Positions 8,799-16,828 of a stretch of 64,000 nucleotides of DNA are shown here, one piece after another. Positions within the stretch are counted from its first letter, which is position 1, and every line of letters begins with the position of its first letter. Where the stretch lies: contig NZ_JAMBOI010000012.1 of assembly GCF_023715535.1 (NCBI RefSeq), positions 18,498-82,497 on the forward strand. The letters are read 5' to 3'. Below the pieces are notes generated by a model. The model saw only the letters and a program-made list of their open reading frames with translations. It was not told where the DNA came from and made no database searches. The stretch is from Sporosarcina luteola (GTDB lineage Bacteria; Bacillota; Bacilli; Bacillales_A; Planococcaceae). Both the position numbers and the translations under genes were made by a program.

Positions 8799-9425
8799 AT
8801 GATAACGGAAAATAAAGAGCTAACGATATTTGATCACGTAGGAAGTAAAATTAGTACGGATAGAGAGATTGATATAGTCGTTAGACTAGAAGAACCATTG
8901 ATAGTGGTTTTAGGAAATGTCTTAAGTGACGAAGAGTGCGAAGAACTGATCAAATTGTCTAAGGATAAAATGCAACGCTCAAAAATCGGAACGACACGCG
9001 AAGTAAATGAACTGAGAACAAGTAGTAGTACGTTTATTGAGGAAAGTGAAAACGAAATTGTTGCAAGAGTCGAAAGCAGAGTCTCTTCTATTATGAATAT
9101 CCCAATTGAACACGGAGAAGGCCTTCAAATCCTTCAATATACTCCTGGCCAACAATACAAAGCTCACCATGATTTCTTTAAAGCAGCGGACAATAATAGA
9201 ATTAGTACACTCGTTATGTATTTAAATGATGTAGAACAAGGCGGAGAAACGTACTTCCCTAAACTGAATTTTTCAGTATCACCTAAAAAGGGTATGGCAG
9301 TTTACTTCGAGTATTTCTATAATGATCAAGCTATGAATGAGTTAACTTTACATGGTGGCGCACCTGTTATAACCGGTGAAAAATGGGTCGCAACGCAATG
9401 GATGAGAAAAAAGAAAATTAGGTAA
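8799..9425 (+). CDS. 2-oxoglutarate/Fe(II) oxygenase, prolyl 4-hydroxylase type
   Basis: A 208-residue soluble P4Hc-domain protein. The iron ligands are in YKAHHDFF (His-x-Asp) and the distal LHGGAPV His, and GEKWVATQW contains the Lys that holds 2-oxoglutarate. It resembles the Bacillus anthracis/cereus prolyl hydroxylase group, which acts on proline-containing peptides, possibly collagen-like or translation-related substrates. The ATG at 8799 is preferred over the TTG at 8793, since GAGGTGG is seven bases from the ATG and touches the TTG. The gene is monocistronic. Confidence 0.88.
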   Translation: MITENKELTIFDHVGSKISTDREIDIVVRLEEPLIVVLGNVLSDEECEELIKLSKDKMQRSKIGTTREVNELRTSSSTFIEESENEIVARVESRVSSIMNIPIEHGEGLQILQYTPGQQYKAHHDFFKAADNNRISTLVMYLNDVEQGGETYFPKLNFSVSPKKGMAVYFEYFYNDQAMNELTLHGGAPVITGEKWVATQWMRKKKIR

Positions 9426-9467
9426 GAAAGAAGGACCTCCCTATATTTTAGGGATGGTCCTTTCTTA
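9425..9467 (+). terminator. Terminator of the hydroxylase gene
   Basis: Hairpin AAGAAGGACCTCCCTA / TTAGGGATGGTCCTT with a short T-rich tail. The T run is interrupted, so termination may be moderate. Confidence 0.7.
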
Positions 9468-9573
9468 GTTGTGATAATACTATCCTGAAGATGGACAAAA
9501 CACTTCAGATTTATTATTATCTGCCGATATACAAAGTATAAAGTAAAATCCATAACGAAGGAAGCTAGTCACT

Positions 9574-9630
9574 ATGAAAAAGTCACAACTACATCACCAT
9601 TTAAATGTACTTACTGGGGTAGAAAAATGA
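9574..9630 (+). CDS. 18-residue leader ORF coupled to the HD-GYP gene
   Basis: ATG at 9574 preceded by GAAGGA at a plausible distance opens a frame reading MKKSQLHHHLNVLTGVEK. Its TGA overlaps the ATG of the HD-GYP gene (ATGA). The larger gene has only a weak site (TGGGG) of its own, so the short ORF may feed ribosomes to it or act as a regulatory leader with its three consecutive His codons. Conservation is untested. Confidence 0.45.
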   Translation: MKKSQLHHHLNVLTGVEK

Positions 9631-10811
9631 ATAAAACATCTCTATTACAAGAAGAAAAAAGAGCTACTATTTTGTTCATGTGGTTATTTTATATTGTGTT
9701 TTTTTTATATGAAATTATTTATTATAAAGTGTTTCCAATATTTCCATGGGCGACTGAAATTCCAGATACAGTTTGGTCTTTTCTAAATACCATTAAACAT
9801 CTAATCATTATCCTCCTTATCCCTGTTACCATCTATTTTTTTAAAAAGGGAAAGCCTGAGAAGGTAAAACATATTGTAGTTATTACCTATTTGGTTACTA
9901 CCATAGTAACGGATATTTATTATTATTTCGGCAAAGCAGAATTTTATTCTAGTGGTAACCTTGTAGAATTAGTTATTTTCTTGTTTTCGCCAATTTTTAT
10001 TAATAAACGATTTTTCTATTTAGTTACGTTTGGTGTAATTCTAAAATATATATTGGTAGGAGTATTCATACAAGATCCTGTCATATTATTTCCTGTTATT
10101 ATCAACATCTTATTGGCTATTATTGCTTACATCCTTCTTCATCGATTTTTAAGTTACGTGAAGGCATTAACAACTTCCTATGACGAACAATTAGCTGGAA
10201 TGGTCAAAGGGGTTATTGCCACATTAGAGTTAAAGGATCCATATACGCGAGGACATAGTGAGCGTGTGGCGGAATATGCGATGAGTCTTGCAAAAGCAAC
10301 TGGGAAGGTTAGTGAATCTGAATTACATTCTTTCTATTATGCTTGTTTACTGCATGACTTAGGGAAAGTCAATATTCCCGATACTATTTTGGCGAAACAT
10401 GGTAAACTAACAGAGGAAGAATATGAAGTGATTAAAACTCACCCTGTTGTGGGAGCGAAAGCAATTGAAGATGTACAAGGGATCGGTGGCAATCTTGCTG
10501 TCGTTTATCATCATCATGAAAGATGGGATGGTAAGGGCTATCCAGATGGACTTACTGGAGAACAAACACCCCTTGTTGCTAGAATTACAGCGGTTGCAGA
10601 TGCCTTTGATGCAATGACTTCCACAAGGTCCTACCGACCAGCGCTTCCTTTTGAAGAAGCTTATAAACGAATAGTGGATGGAAAGGGATCCCAGTTCGAT
10701 CCTGAATTGGTGGAGATTTTTAAACAAGTGTATCAAGATTGGATTACAATCTCTATACAATATAACAAAGTTCATATACCAAAGGAGGGGCACAAACATG
10801 AAAATCCGTAA
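9627..10811 (+). CDS. Membrane HD-GYP-domain protein
   Basis: A 394-residue protein with five to six N-terminal membrane helices (to about residue 180) and a C-terminal HD-GYP domain. The metal site includes RGHSERV near residue 210, the HD pair at 243-244 (LLHDLGKVNIP), YHHHERWDG, and the GYP triad at 304-306. HD-GYP proteins hydrolyse cyclic di-GMP, or bind it when degenerate; all core residues are present here, so activity is likely. The membrane half could sense a signal. Its 3' end contains the ribosome site of the next small peptide gene, overlapping it by 14 bases. Confidence 0.92.
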   Translation: MNKTSLLQEEKRATILFMWLFYIVFFLYEIIYYKVFPIFPWATEIPDTVWSFLNTIKHLIIILLIPVTIYFFKKGKPEKVKHIVVITYLVTTIVTDIYYYFGKAEFYSSGNLVELVIFLFSPIFINKRFFYLVTFGVILKYILVGVFIQDPVILFPVIINILLAIIAYILLHRFLSYVKALTTSYDEQLAGMVKGVIATLELKDPYTRGHSERVAEYAMSLAKATGKVSESELHSFYYACLLHDLGKVNIPDTILAKHGKLTEEEYEVIKTHPVVGAKAIEDVQGIGGNLAVVYHHHERWDGKGYPDGLTGEQTPLVARITAVADAFDAMTSTRSYRPALPFEEAYKRIVDGKGSQFDPELVEIFKQVYQDWITISIQYNKVHIPKEGHKHENP

Positions 10812-10866
10812 ACTTAAACAAGTTAAAGTAACATGCTGGTGGTGTTTCTTTATTCCAAAAATTTAA
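10798..10866 (+). CDS. 22-residue Cys-Trp-Trp-Cys peptide, candidate secreted/modified peptide
   Basis: A short ORF starting inside the last codons of the HD-GYP gene. The ribosome site AAAGGAGGGG is one of the best in the window, with seven bases to the ATG. The product has a basic N-terminal half (MKIRKLKQVKV) and a hydrophobic end TCWWCFFIPKI; the two Cys are at positions 13 and 16. A perfect terminator follows, then the membrane-peptidase gene. This layout (precursor, partial terminator, processing enzyme) is familiar from RiPP and pheromone operons. No known family is recognised; secretion and processing are inference. Confidence 0.65.
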   Translation: MKIRKLKQVKVTCWWCFFIPKI

Positions 10867-10874
10867 GGAATCTT

Positions 10875-10909
10875 AAAAAAGGGATGCTATAGTTATAGCA
10901 TCCTTTTTT
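10875..10909 (+). terminator. Terminator/attenuator between peptide and peptidase genes
   Basis: Perfect ten-base stem GGATGCTATA / TATAGCATCC, two-base loop, then six T. Being inside the presumed operon, it would give more peptide transcript than peptidase transcript. Confidence 0.9.
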
Positions 10910-10936
10910 CATTTTTAAAGAACGGTGGAGCTAAGT

Positions 10937-12106
10937 TTGAAATTAACAACACAATCACAACTCACTCTTTATCCTTTATCCATTCAAAAAGATAAGAAGA
11001 ATTATATCGTTGAAGAACCTGTCTCTGGTGAGTTTTTTGAAATGCCAGTGATTTGTATTGATGCGATTGATAGGATAAATAAAGGCCAAACGTTAGGTGA
11101 AATAGAATTAGAACTGCAGGAAAAATATCCGAATGAAACTGTCGATATGATTGAATTTGGCAGACAGCTCATTGAATTAGGTCTTGTTCAAGAGATAGAT
11201 GGAGAAAAAACGACTCTAAAAAAGGAAAGCCAAGCTTCGAGTGGATTTACATGGCTCCCCTCTTCTGTCGGGCGTTTCTTTTTCAATGGAATAACAAATA
11301 AAATTTATGTGATTTTATTACTGATCAACATTTCACTTATCGTCTGGAACCCTGGATTATTCCCTCATTATAAAGATATATTTATATTTGATTCGATGAT
11401 GCTTAATATCGTCGCCTACATGCTGATTTCCCTTATATTAATCATCGTTCATGAGTTCGGGCATATTTTAGCGATCCGCTCATATGATTTACCCGCTACA
11501 TTAGGTATTGGGAACCGGCTTATCTTTGTCGTGTTTGAGACGGACTTAACTTCAGCATGGAAACTCGCGCCGAGGCAAAGGAACATCCTCTATTTCGCGG
11601 GAATGTCTTTTGAGCAAGTAGTTGTATTAATCGCGTTAACGTTGCAACTTCTTATCCCGGAAGCCAACAGCATTTTACTAGGTTTTTTAGGGATAGTCGT
11701 ATTGGATATTTTCATAAAAACCTTATATCAATGCTGTTTTTACATGAAAACAGATATCTATTATTTCGTTGAAAACAGTACGGGATGCTATAACTTGATG
11801 GAAAGCGGAAAGAAGTATTTAAGTAAATGGCTGCCGTTTTTAAAAAGCGATTCCGTTGATGCGGAAACGTTCGATGGAGAACAAAGAATTGTTCGTATGT
11901 ACAGCTTGTTTTATATCGCTGGAATTCTGTTATCTTTTAGTCTAATTGTCTTTTATTTTCTGCCGCAGGCTTATTATGCCTATTCACAAGTTTTTTCTAA
12001 TTTACTTTCGTCTTCGACGCCATCTGCTTTTTGGGACGCAATCGCTTTTCTTGGACAAACCGTACTTCTATTAGGTTTGCTCGTGTACTCTAAGAGAAAG
12101 GCATGA
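10937..12106 (+). CDS. Membrane zinc peptidase with N-terminal PqqD-like domain
   Basis: A 389-residue protein. Residues about 1-80 (VEEPVSGEFFEMP ... IELGLVQEIDG) look like the PqqD/RRE winged-helix fold that grips RiPP leader peptides. Then come several membrane helices with HEFGH at about 172-176 (M50-like) and a later MKTDIYYF that could supply the acidic third ligand, as in putative peptide zinc metalloproteases of the YydH type. The start chosen is TTG 10937 because GGTGGAG lies six bases before it; the GTG at 10925 overlaps that site. A role in maturing or exporting the 22-residue peptide just upstream is inferred from position and domains. Confidence 0.75.
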   Translation: MKLTTQSQLTLYPLSIQKDKKNYIVEEPVSGEFFEMPVICIDAIDRINKGQTLGEIELELQEKYPNETVDMIEFGRQLIELGLVQEIDGEKTTLKKESQASSGFTWLPSSVGRFFFNGITNKIYVILLLINISLIVWNPGLFPHYKDIFIFDSMMLNIVAYMLISLILIIVHEFGHILAIRSYDLPATLGIGNRLIFVVFETDLTSAWKLAPRQRNILYFAGMSFEQVVVLIALTLQLLIPEANSILLGFLGIVVLDIFIKTLYQCCFYMKTDIYYFVENSTGCYNLMESGKKYLSKWLPFLKSDSVDAETFDGEQRIVRMYSLFYIAGILLSFSLIVFYFLPQAYYAYSQVFSNLLSSSTPSAFWDAIAFLGQTVLLLGLLVYSKRKA

Positions 12107-12128
12107 GAGGTATGAGAGGTATAGACGT

Positions 12129-12172
12129 AAAAAAGGAGCTACTTCAATTTTCATTGAAGATAGCTCCTTTTT
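12129..12172 (+). terminator. Bidirectional terminator between convergent genes
   Basis: AAAAAGGAGCTA(C)TTCAAT / ATTGAAGATAGCTCCTTTTT; A and T runs on both sides let it serve the peptidase gene (+) and the RidA gene (-). Confidence 0.88.
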
Positions 12173-12180
12173 ATAATTAG

Positions 12181-13452
12181 TTACGCTTGTGGAGGTGTTC
12201 CTTCAGCGTTTGATACGACTACATCGACTTGGATTGAAGCACCTTCAGGTAGAGCTGAAACACCAACTGTTCTACGTGCAGGAACTCCTCCTGGGAAGAA
12301 TGTTTTGTAAACTTCATCTACTGCATCGATATCCTCAAGGTTTGTAAGGAAGAGGTTTACTTTAACGATATCCTCCATAGCGTGGTCGATGCTTTCAACA
12401 ATTGCTTTAACATTTTTCAAGCATTGTTCAGCTTGCTCTTTTACGCCACCAGCTACCAATTGGCCTGTTTTTGCTTCCAAAGGTAATTGACCTGAAAGGT
12501 GATTGTAATGAGAGAACGCCACAGTTTGTGTAGACAGTGAGTTCTTTGGTGCATTGTCCGTGTTGTTTGCCCAAATAACGATACCATGTCTATCTTCAAT
12601 CTCCTGTGGAGGCGTACCATCACCGTGTGACACAACTGCTTCCATTTGTACCAAAGCACCCATAGGTAGAGCTGATGCTTCAACTACTGTACGTGCAGGG
12701 ACATAGGCAACAGTTCTAGCGATAGCGGAGTCTGGGAAGAATGTTGAATACACTTCGTTTACCGCTTCCATATCTGCAAGGTCTTTAACGAAGATCGTCA
12801 TTTTAACGATATCGTCAAAAGGAACGTCAATGCTTTCTAGAATAGCTTTAATGTTTTTCAAGGACTGTGCAGCTTGCTCTTTTACGCCACCAATAACCAA
12901 TCTGCCTGTTTTCGGATCGATCGGCAATTGAGCTGAAAGGTAATTGTAGTGAGAGAATGCGACAGTTTGAGTAGATAATGCACATGTAGGCGCATTCGCA
13001 GTGTTATTCGTTAGCTTGATAAGGTCGCCTGCTTGTGGAGCATTTGGAATTGAACCTTCTCCGTGTGAAAGAAGTGCTTCAACTTGGACCATAGCATCCA
13101 TTGGCAAAGCTGCAACTGCAACGTTTGTGCGTGCAGGAACATAAGTTGGGAAGAATGTTTTATAAACTTCGTTAACTGCATCAACGTCTTTAATATCTTT
13201 CACGAATACTGTGATTCGAACGATATCGCTCATAACATGACCGATGCTGTCTACAATTGACTTAATGTTCGTAAAGCACTGCTTCGCTTGCTCAGTTATG
13301 CCACCAGCAACCAATTTACCTGTTGATGGATCTACAGGCAATTGAGCTGAAAGGTTATTGTAGTGAGAGAAAGCTACTGAATGTGAAAACAGACCGTTAC
13401 CGCTTGGTGCATTTTCCGTGTTTTTTGCTGATACTGCGTTATATCCGCTCAT
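12181..13452 (-). CDS. Single-chain triple-domain RidA (YjgF/YER057c/UK114) protein
   Basis: A 423-residue protein made of three tandem RidA domains, each opening with VAFSHYN (residues 26, 164, 311) and each keeping the PAR catalytic-type Arg (R108, R254, R393) that binds the carboxylate of imine substrates. RidA normally works as a homotrimer of ~130-residue chains with active sites between subunits, so this looks like a fused trimer. The middle domain has an eight-residue extra loop (DSAIARTVAY) before its PAR. RidA detoxifies 2-aminoacrylate from Ser, Cys or Thr dehydration. AAGGGGACT precedes the ATG. The SstT gene lies directly upstream on the same strand. Confidence 0.92.
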   Translation of the reverse strand: MSGYNAVSAKNTENAPSGNGLFSHSVAFSHYNNLSAQLPVDPSTGKLVAGGITEQAKQCFTNIKSIVDSIGHVMSDIVRITVFVKDIKDVDAVNEVYKTFFPTYVPARTNVAVAALPMDAMVQVEALLSHGEGSIPNAPQAGDLIKLTNNTANAPTCALSTQTVAFSHYNYLSAQLPIDPKTGRLVIGGVKEQAAQSLKNIKAILESIDVPFDDIVKMTIFVKDLADMEAVNEVYSTFFPDSAIARTVAYVPARTVVEASALPMGALVQMEAVVSHGDGTPPQEIEDRHGIVIWANNTDNAPKNSLSTQTVAFSHYNHLSGQLPLEAKTGQLVAGGVKEQAEQCLKNVKAIVESIDHAMEDIVKVNLFLTNLEDIDAVDEVYKTFFPGGVPARRTVGVSALPEGASIQVDVVVSNAEGTPPQA

Positions 13453-13705
13453 AATATTAGTCCCCTTTTTAATAAGTATTTATTAACTCAAGTATGCGCT
13501 GAAAAACCCGGTCTAAACCTTAGTTCTTTTCTGCGTTGCAGAGAAGCATTACTAGTAGACCATTACCATTCTTCAATAGCGAATACTGAATTACACCCCA
13601 AGAGGAAAGAACCCCTTTGAGTAAGTTGTTACATAAGCCGGCCAAAAGGATTTCTCCTCTTCGCTATGTAGTGTTATCATATCCGAGCTCTGGAATACCA
13701 CATAG
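13453..13705 (-). promoter_or_regulatory. Long structured leader of the triple-RidA gene (candidate riboswitch/attenuator)
   Basis: From the predicted start near 13705 the RNA leader is about 250 nt. Read on the reverse strand it can form CTATGTGGT/ACTACATAG, then a long imperfect hairpin AAGAGGA...TCCTCTT enclosing CC TTTTG/CAAAGG, then a terminator-like element. That last element has GGTCTA pairing with TAGACC around an inner CTGC-AAC-GCAG hairpin, followed by GGGTTTTT. I do not recognise a known riboswitch class. Confidence 0.5.
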
Positions 13706-13713
13706 AACTACCT

Positions 13714-13744
13714 AGTATAAACATAAGGGTGTCTGCATTGTCAA
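13714..13744 (-). promoter_or_regulatory. Promoter of the triple-RidA gene
   Basis: Reverse strand shows a consensus TTGACA (13739-13744) with TTTATA 17 bases or TATACT 19 bases downstream, more than 250 bases before the ATG. Confidence 0.6.
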
Positions 13745-13765
13745 ACACGACACATTATTCCTCAT

Positions 13766-13812
13766 TAAAAAACCACAATCACTGAATTATCTTCAGTAAT
13801 CGTGGCTTTTTA
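13766..13812 (-). terminator. Terminator of sstT
   Basis: Reverse strand: GCCACGATTACTGAA, short loop, TTCAGTGATTGTGGT and seven T, 23 bases after the sstT stop. Confidence 0.92.
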
Positions 13813-13834
13813 GCTGTTCAAGCAAATGGATATC

Positions 13835-15088
13835 TTAAACTTTCCGGAACTTCCAAGAAGATTGCATAGAAACCTCTTTACCTTCTTTACGTTCATTCGC
13901 ATATTCAGCTGTAGCTGTAAACAATACGTCCGAAGACGAATTCAATGCAGTTTCACAAGAATCCTGAATAACTCCGATGATAAAACCAACGCCAACTACT
14001 TGCATGGCAATATCATTTGGTACTCCAAACAAACTACATGCTAGCGGTATCAATAAAAGTGATCCGCCTGCAACACCGGATGCACCGGCTGCAGAGATAG
14101 CCGCAACTACTGAAAGCATAATTGAAGTCAGAATGTCGACTTCAATCCCAAGCGTATGAACTGTTGCAAGTGTTAGTACAGCAATTGTAACGGCTGCACC
14201 GGCCATATTGATTGTTGCACCAAGAGGAATTGAGACTGCATACGTATCCTCATCCAAACCAAGTTTTTCAGCTAACTTCATATTTACTGGAATATTAGCA
14301 GCAGAACTACGTGTAAAGAATGCGGTAATTCCACTTTCTCTCAACACCATGAATACTAGTGGATATGGATTTTTGCGCGTATAGACATATACAATTAACG
14401 GGTTCACGACTAGTGCGATAAACAACATACATCCCACTAAAATTAAGATTAAGCGTCCATAAACAAGCAAAGCGGAAAGTCCCGTTGATACAATTGCATC
14501 GAATACAAGACCCATAATACCGAGTGGTGCCAAATTGATCACCCACTGCACGACTATGGTGACTGCATCCGAAAAACTTCCTAACATATCTTTTGTATGT
14601 TGATTTGCCTTTTTTAATGCAATCCCTAATACGACTGCCCACATTAAGATACCTAGATAGTTCGCATTGACTAATGCATCAATCGGATTAGAAACTAGGT
14701 TGAATAATAATGTTTCCAATACTTCCATTATGCCTTCAGGAGGTGAAAGATCCTCAGCCCCTGTTGTCAATGTCAATTTCACTGGGAATAAAAAGCTCGC
14801 TACTACAGCGACAGCTCCAGCCAGCAATGTACCAATGGCGTACAAACCAAGAATCGATTTCATATTCGTTTTCGTACCGCTCTTATGCACAGCAATTGCA
14901 TGCATCACCAAGAATAAGACTAATACTGGTGCAACCGCTTTCAATGCACCGACAAATAATGCACCAAAAATGGTGATCCAACTTGCGGCATTGGGAACTG
15001 TTAAAGCTAAGACAAGACCGACTAGAATACCGATAACTATTCTTTTTACTAGGCTTATTTGATTCCATGTACCAACTACATTTCTCAT
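13835..15088 (-). CDS. sstT: Serine/threonine:Na+ symporter SstT
   Basis: A 417-residue dicarboxylate/amino-acid:cation symporter family protein. Diagnostic stretches are [21 protein letters not shown] (serine-rich hairpin), [18 protein letters not shown] (NMxG motif) and [20 protein letters not shown] near the C-terminus, all as in SstT. It imports serine and threonine with sodium. GGGGG precedes the ATG. It has its own terminator, so it is separate from the downstream triple-RidA gene, yet the pairing is sensible: serine uptake feeds 2-aminoacrylate production, which RidA removes. Confidence 0.95.
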   Translation of the reverse strand: MRNVVGTWNQISLVKRIVIGILVGLVLALTVPNAASWITIFGALFVGALKAVAPVLVLFLVMHAIAVHKSGTKTNMKSILGLYAIGTLLAGAVAVVASFLFPVKLTLTTGAEDLSPPEGIMEVLETLLFNLVSNPIDALVNANYLGILMWAVVLGIALKKANQHTKDMLGSFSDAVTIVVQWVINLAPLGIMGLVFDAIVSTGLSALLVYGRLILILVGCMLFIALVVNPLIVYVYTRKNPYPLVFMVLRESGITAFFTRSSAANIPVNMKLAEKLGLDEDTYAVSIPLGATINMAGAAVTIAVLTLATVHTLGIEVDILTSIMLSVVAAISAAGASGVAGGSLLLIPLACSLFGVPNDIAMQVVGVGFIIGVIQDSCETALNSSSDVLFTATAEYANERKEGKEVSMQSSWKFRKV

Positions 15089-15302
15089 TCGTCTACCCCC
15101 AATATCTTTTGTTGTATAAAGTCTTCAATCATTTCTCCCTGTTAGAGTAGACTGATGCCTTATTTTATCACAATCTTTTTAGAATTGTGAAGCACATTTT
15201 TATAATTAACGGATTTTGGAATTTTGAGCGTTGAAGTATCTGTTATAGTCATTTAGAACCATTTTAAACTTTTCTCTCTACATAGTATCCTTTTTGATCC
15301 CT

Positions 15303-15333
15303 CCCATCTATATAGAGGGCAAAGGGGGAAATG
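15303..15333 (+). promoter_or_regulatory. Palindrome before the HTH gene, shared with its truncated copy
   Basis: CCCATCTATATAGAGGG lies just before the AAAGGGGG ribosome site. The truncated paralogue at 27.9 kb carries the perfect form CCCTCTATATAGAGGG at the same distance. It may be an operator for the encoded HTH protein or a translational hairpin. Confidence 0.5.
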
Positions 15334-15336
15334 TAA

Positions 15337-16137
15337 ATGACACACTACTTGAAAGAATACGCACGATTCAACACGATTGAAGAAATGGACGCTGCAGCTG
15401 AACAGCATGTGAAGACCCACTGGGATGAATTGACGAAATCAGACCGCCAAGTGCTCGACATAATCCGTCGATACTCTGTCAAATACGGAGCGGCACATCT
15501 GAAACACGGGACGATCGAAGACGCAACAGGGAAATCAAATGTGACCGTCAGACGCGCCATCCGCAAACTCGTCAACTTAGGCATTATCGAGAAAGTCCAT
15601 TACATACGCCCGGTCATGAGCGGACTCGGCGCCAACATTTATATCATTTTACCTTTCGATGACCAGGGGAAAATGAGCGACCGGGACAACGATGTTAAAC
15701 CGCATGAGGACAAGGATAACGAGCAACTTCCAGCAGACGAAGCTCTTCTTTCTAAATCTCTATTAAAATCTAAAGATCTTAACTACACGTCTCCTACGGA
15801 ATCGCCAAAGTTATCCACAAGTCTATTCAGCCGGATGAAAGAACTGCTTGCCTCGACAATTGGAGACACAAAAACAGCCCGTGAATTTTACGGAATTCAC
15901 TTGGCCATTTCCGGAAGGATGCTGAAGTATGAAATTTATAAAGACGACAAGTCTGTCTTCGAAGAACTTGCATATCGTGCATTGATGATTACAGTGATGG
16001 CTACAAAGAAGAAGGAAGTTCGTAATTTACCGGGGTATTACAAAGGGGTTTTGGACAAGTTGGTTGATGAGACGTATTTCAAGGACATTTTCATGCTGTA
16101 TGACACGCCAGTAGAGACAGGCGGTTTATTGGCATGA
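15337..16137 (+). CDS. Helix-turn-helix DNA-binding protein
   Basis: A 266-residue protein. Residues about 35-95 form a winged-HTH (LDIIRRYSVKYG ... GTIEDATGKSNVTVRRAIRKLVNLGIIEKV), a polar linker (GKMSDRDNDVKPHEDKDNEQ) follows, and a helical C-terminal domain of about 120 residues ends it, somewhat like the two-part layout of phage and plasmid replication or transcription factors. AAAGGGGG precedes the ATG. A second copy of its first 90 codons and leader lies at 27.9 kb, so the gene has been duplicated. The exact role is unknown. Confidence 0.75.
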   Translation: MTHYLKEYARFNTIEEMDAAAEQHVKTHWDELTKSDRQVLDIIRRYSVKYGAAHLKHGTIEDATGKSNVTVRRAIRKLVNLGIIEKVHYIRPVMSGLGANIYIILPFDDQGKMSDRDNDVKPHEDKDNEQLPADEALLSKSLLKSKDLNYTSPTESPKLSTSLFSRMKELLASTIGDTKTAREFYGIHLAISGRMLKYEIYKDDKSVFEELAYRALMITVMATKKKEVRNLPGYYKGVLDKLVDETYFKDIFMLYDTPVETGGLLA

Positions 16138-16208
16138 AACATGGTATGATTGAATATAGAACAATCAAACAATTACCTGTACATACACAAAGGGGGCTAG
16201 GAGTTCAT

Positions 16209-16748
16209 ATGTTTACAAAAGATCAAACGGTGTTTGTATTAGTCGATGTTCAAGGGAAATTGGCCAGAATCGTGCATGACAGTGAGGCGGTCATCGATAA
16301 TTTGAGGAAGCTGATCAGCTGCTTGCGGATTTTGGATGTGCCGCTAATTTGGCTCGAACAGTATCCTGAAGGATTGGGACCGACTGTGGAAGAAGTTGCA
16401 GAACAATTGGAAGGACTTGCGCCTATTTCGAAAATGACGTTCAGCGCATGTAAGACCGAGGCGTTCATGAATGCGCTACGGGCAACGAATAGAGAGCAAA
16501 TCCTCATTGCAGGCATCGAGACGCATATTTGCGTCTACCAAACGGCTGCCGACCTGAAAGAATCGAACTACGATGTACAAGTCGTGGAAGACGCCGTATC
16601 GTCCCGCACATTGGCAAATAACCAACTCGGGCTTGAGAAGATGAAGGCACTTGGCATTCTCGGAACGAGCGTTGAAATGGCCATTTATGAATTGTTGGAA
16701 ACGGCAGATGCCGAGGAGTTTAAACAGATCTTGAAGATTATAAAATAG
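16209..16748 (+). CDS. Isochorismatase-family cysteine hydrolase
   Basis: A 179-residue alpha/beta hydrolase of the isochorismatase/nicotinamidase fold. The triad is visible: Asp in VLVDVQGKLA, Lys in PISKMTFSAC, and Cys in IAGIETHICVYQTAADL with the cis-peptide-forming IET before it. The substrate (amide or vinyl ether) cannot be told. The start is ATG 16209 with AGGAG six bases upstream; the earlier ATG at 16134 overlaps the HTH gene by 4 bases but has no site. Confidence 0.88.
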   Translation: MFTKDQTVFVLVDVQGKLARIVHDSEAVIDNLRKLISCLRILDVPLIWLEQYPEGLGPTVEEVAEQLEGLAPISKMTFSACKTEAFMNALRATNREQILIAGIETHICVYQTAADLKESNYDVQVVEDAVSSRTLANNQLGLEKMKALGILGTSVEMAIYELLETADAEEFKQILKIIK

Positions 16749-16760
16749 TACGGGTTCCAA

Positions 16761-16806
16761 GTGCCAGGCACTCGTTTCTTTAAACGTTTTGTGCCTGGTA
16801 TTTGTT
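16761..16806 (+). terminator. Terminator-like hairpin with CCAGGCAC arms
   Basis: CCAGGCAC / GTGCCTGG arms with an inner GTTT/AAAC pair and a T-rich tail. The GTGCC-AGGCAC sequence is a recurrent intergenic palindrome in bacilli. Confidence 0.65.
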
Positions 16807-16828
16807 TCGATGAGCAGTGAAGTAGGGT

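Noticed and set aside
14667..15062. Plus-strand frames opposite sstT
   Set aside because: Codon shadows of a clearly assigned gene; no start signals.
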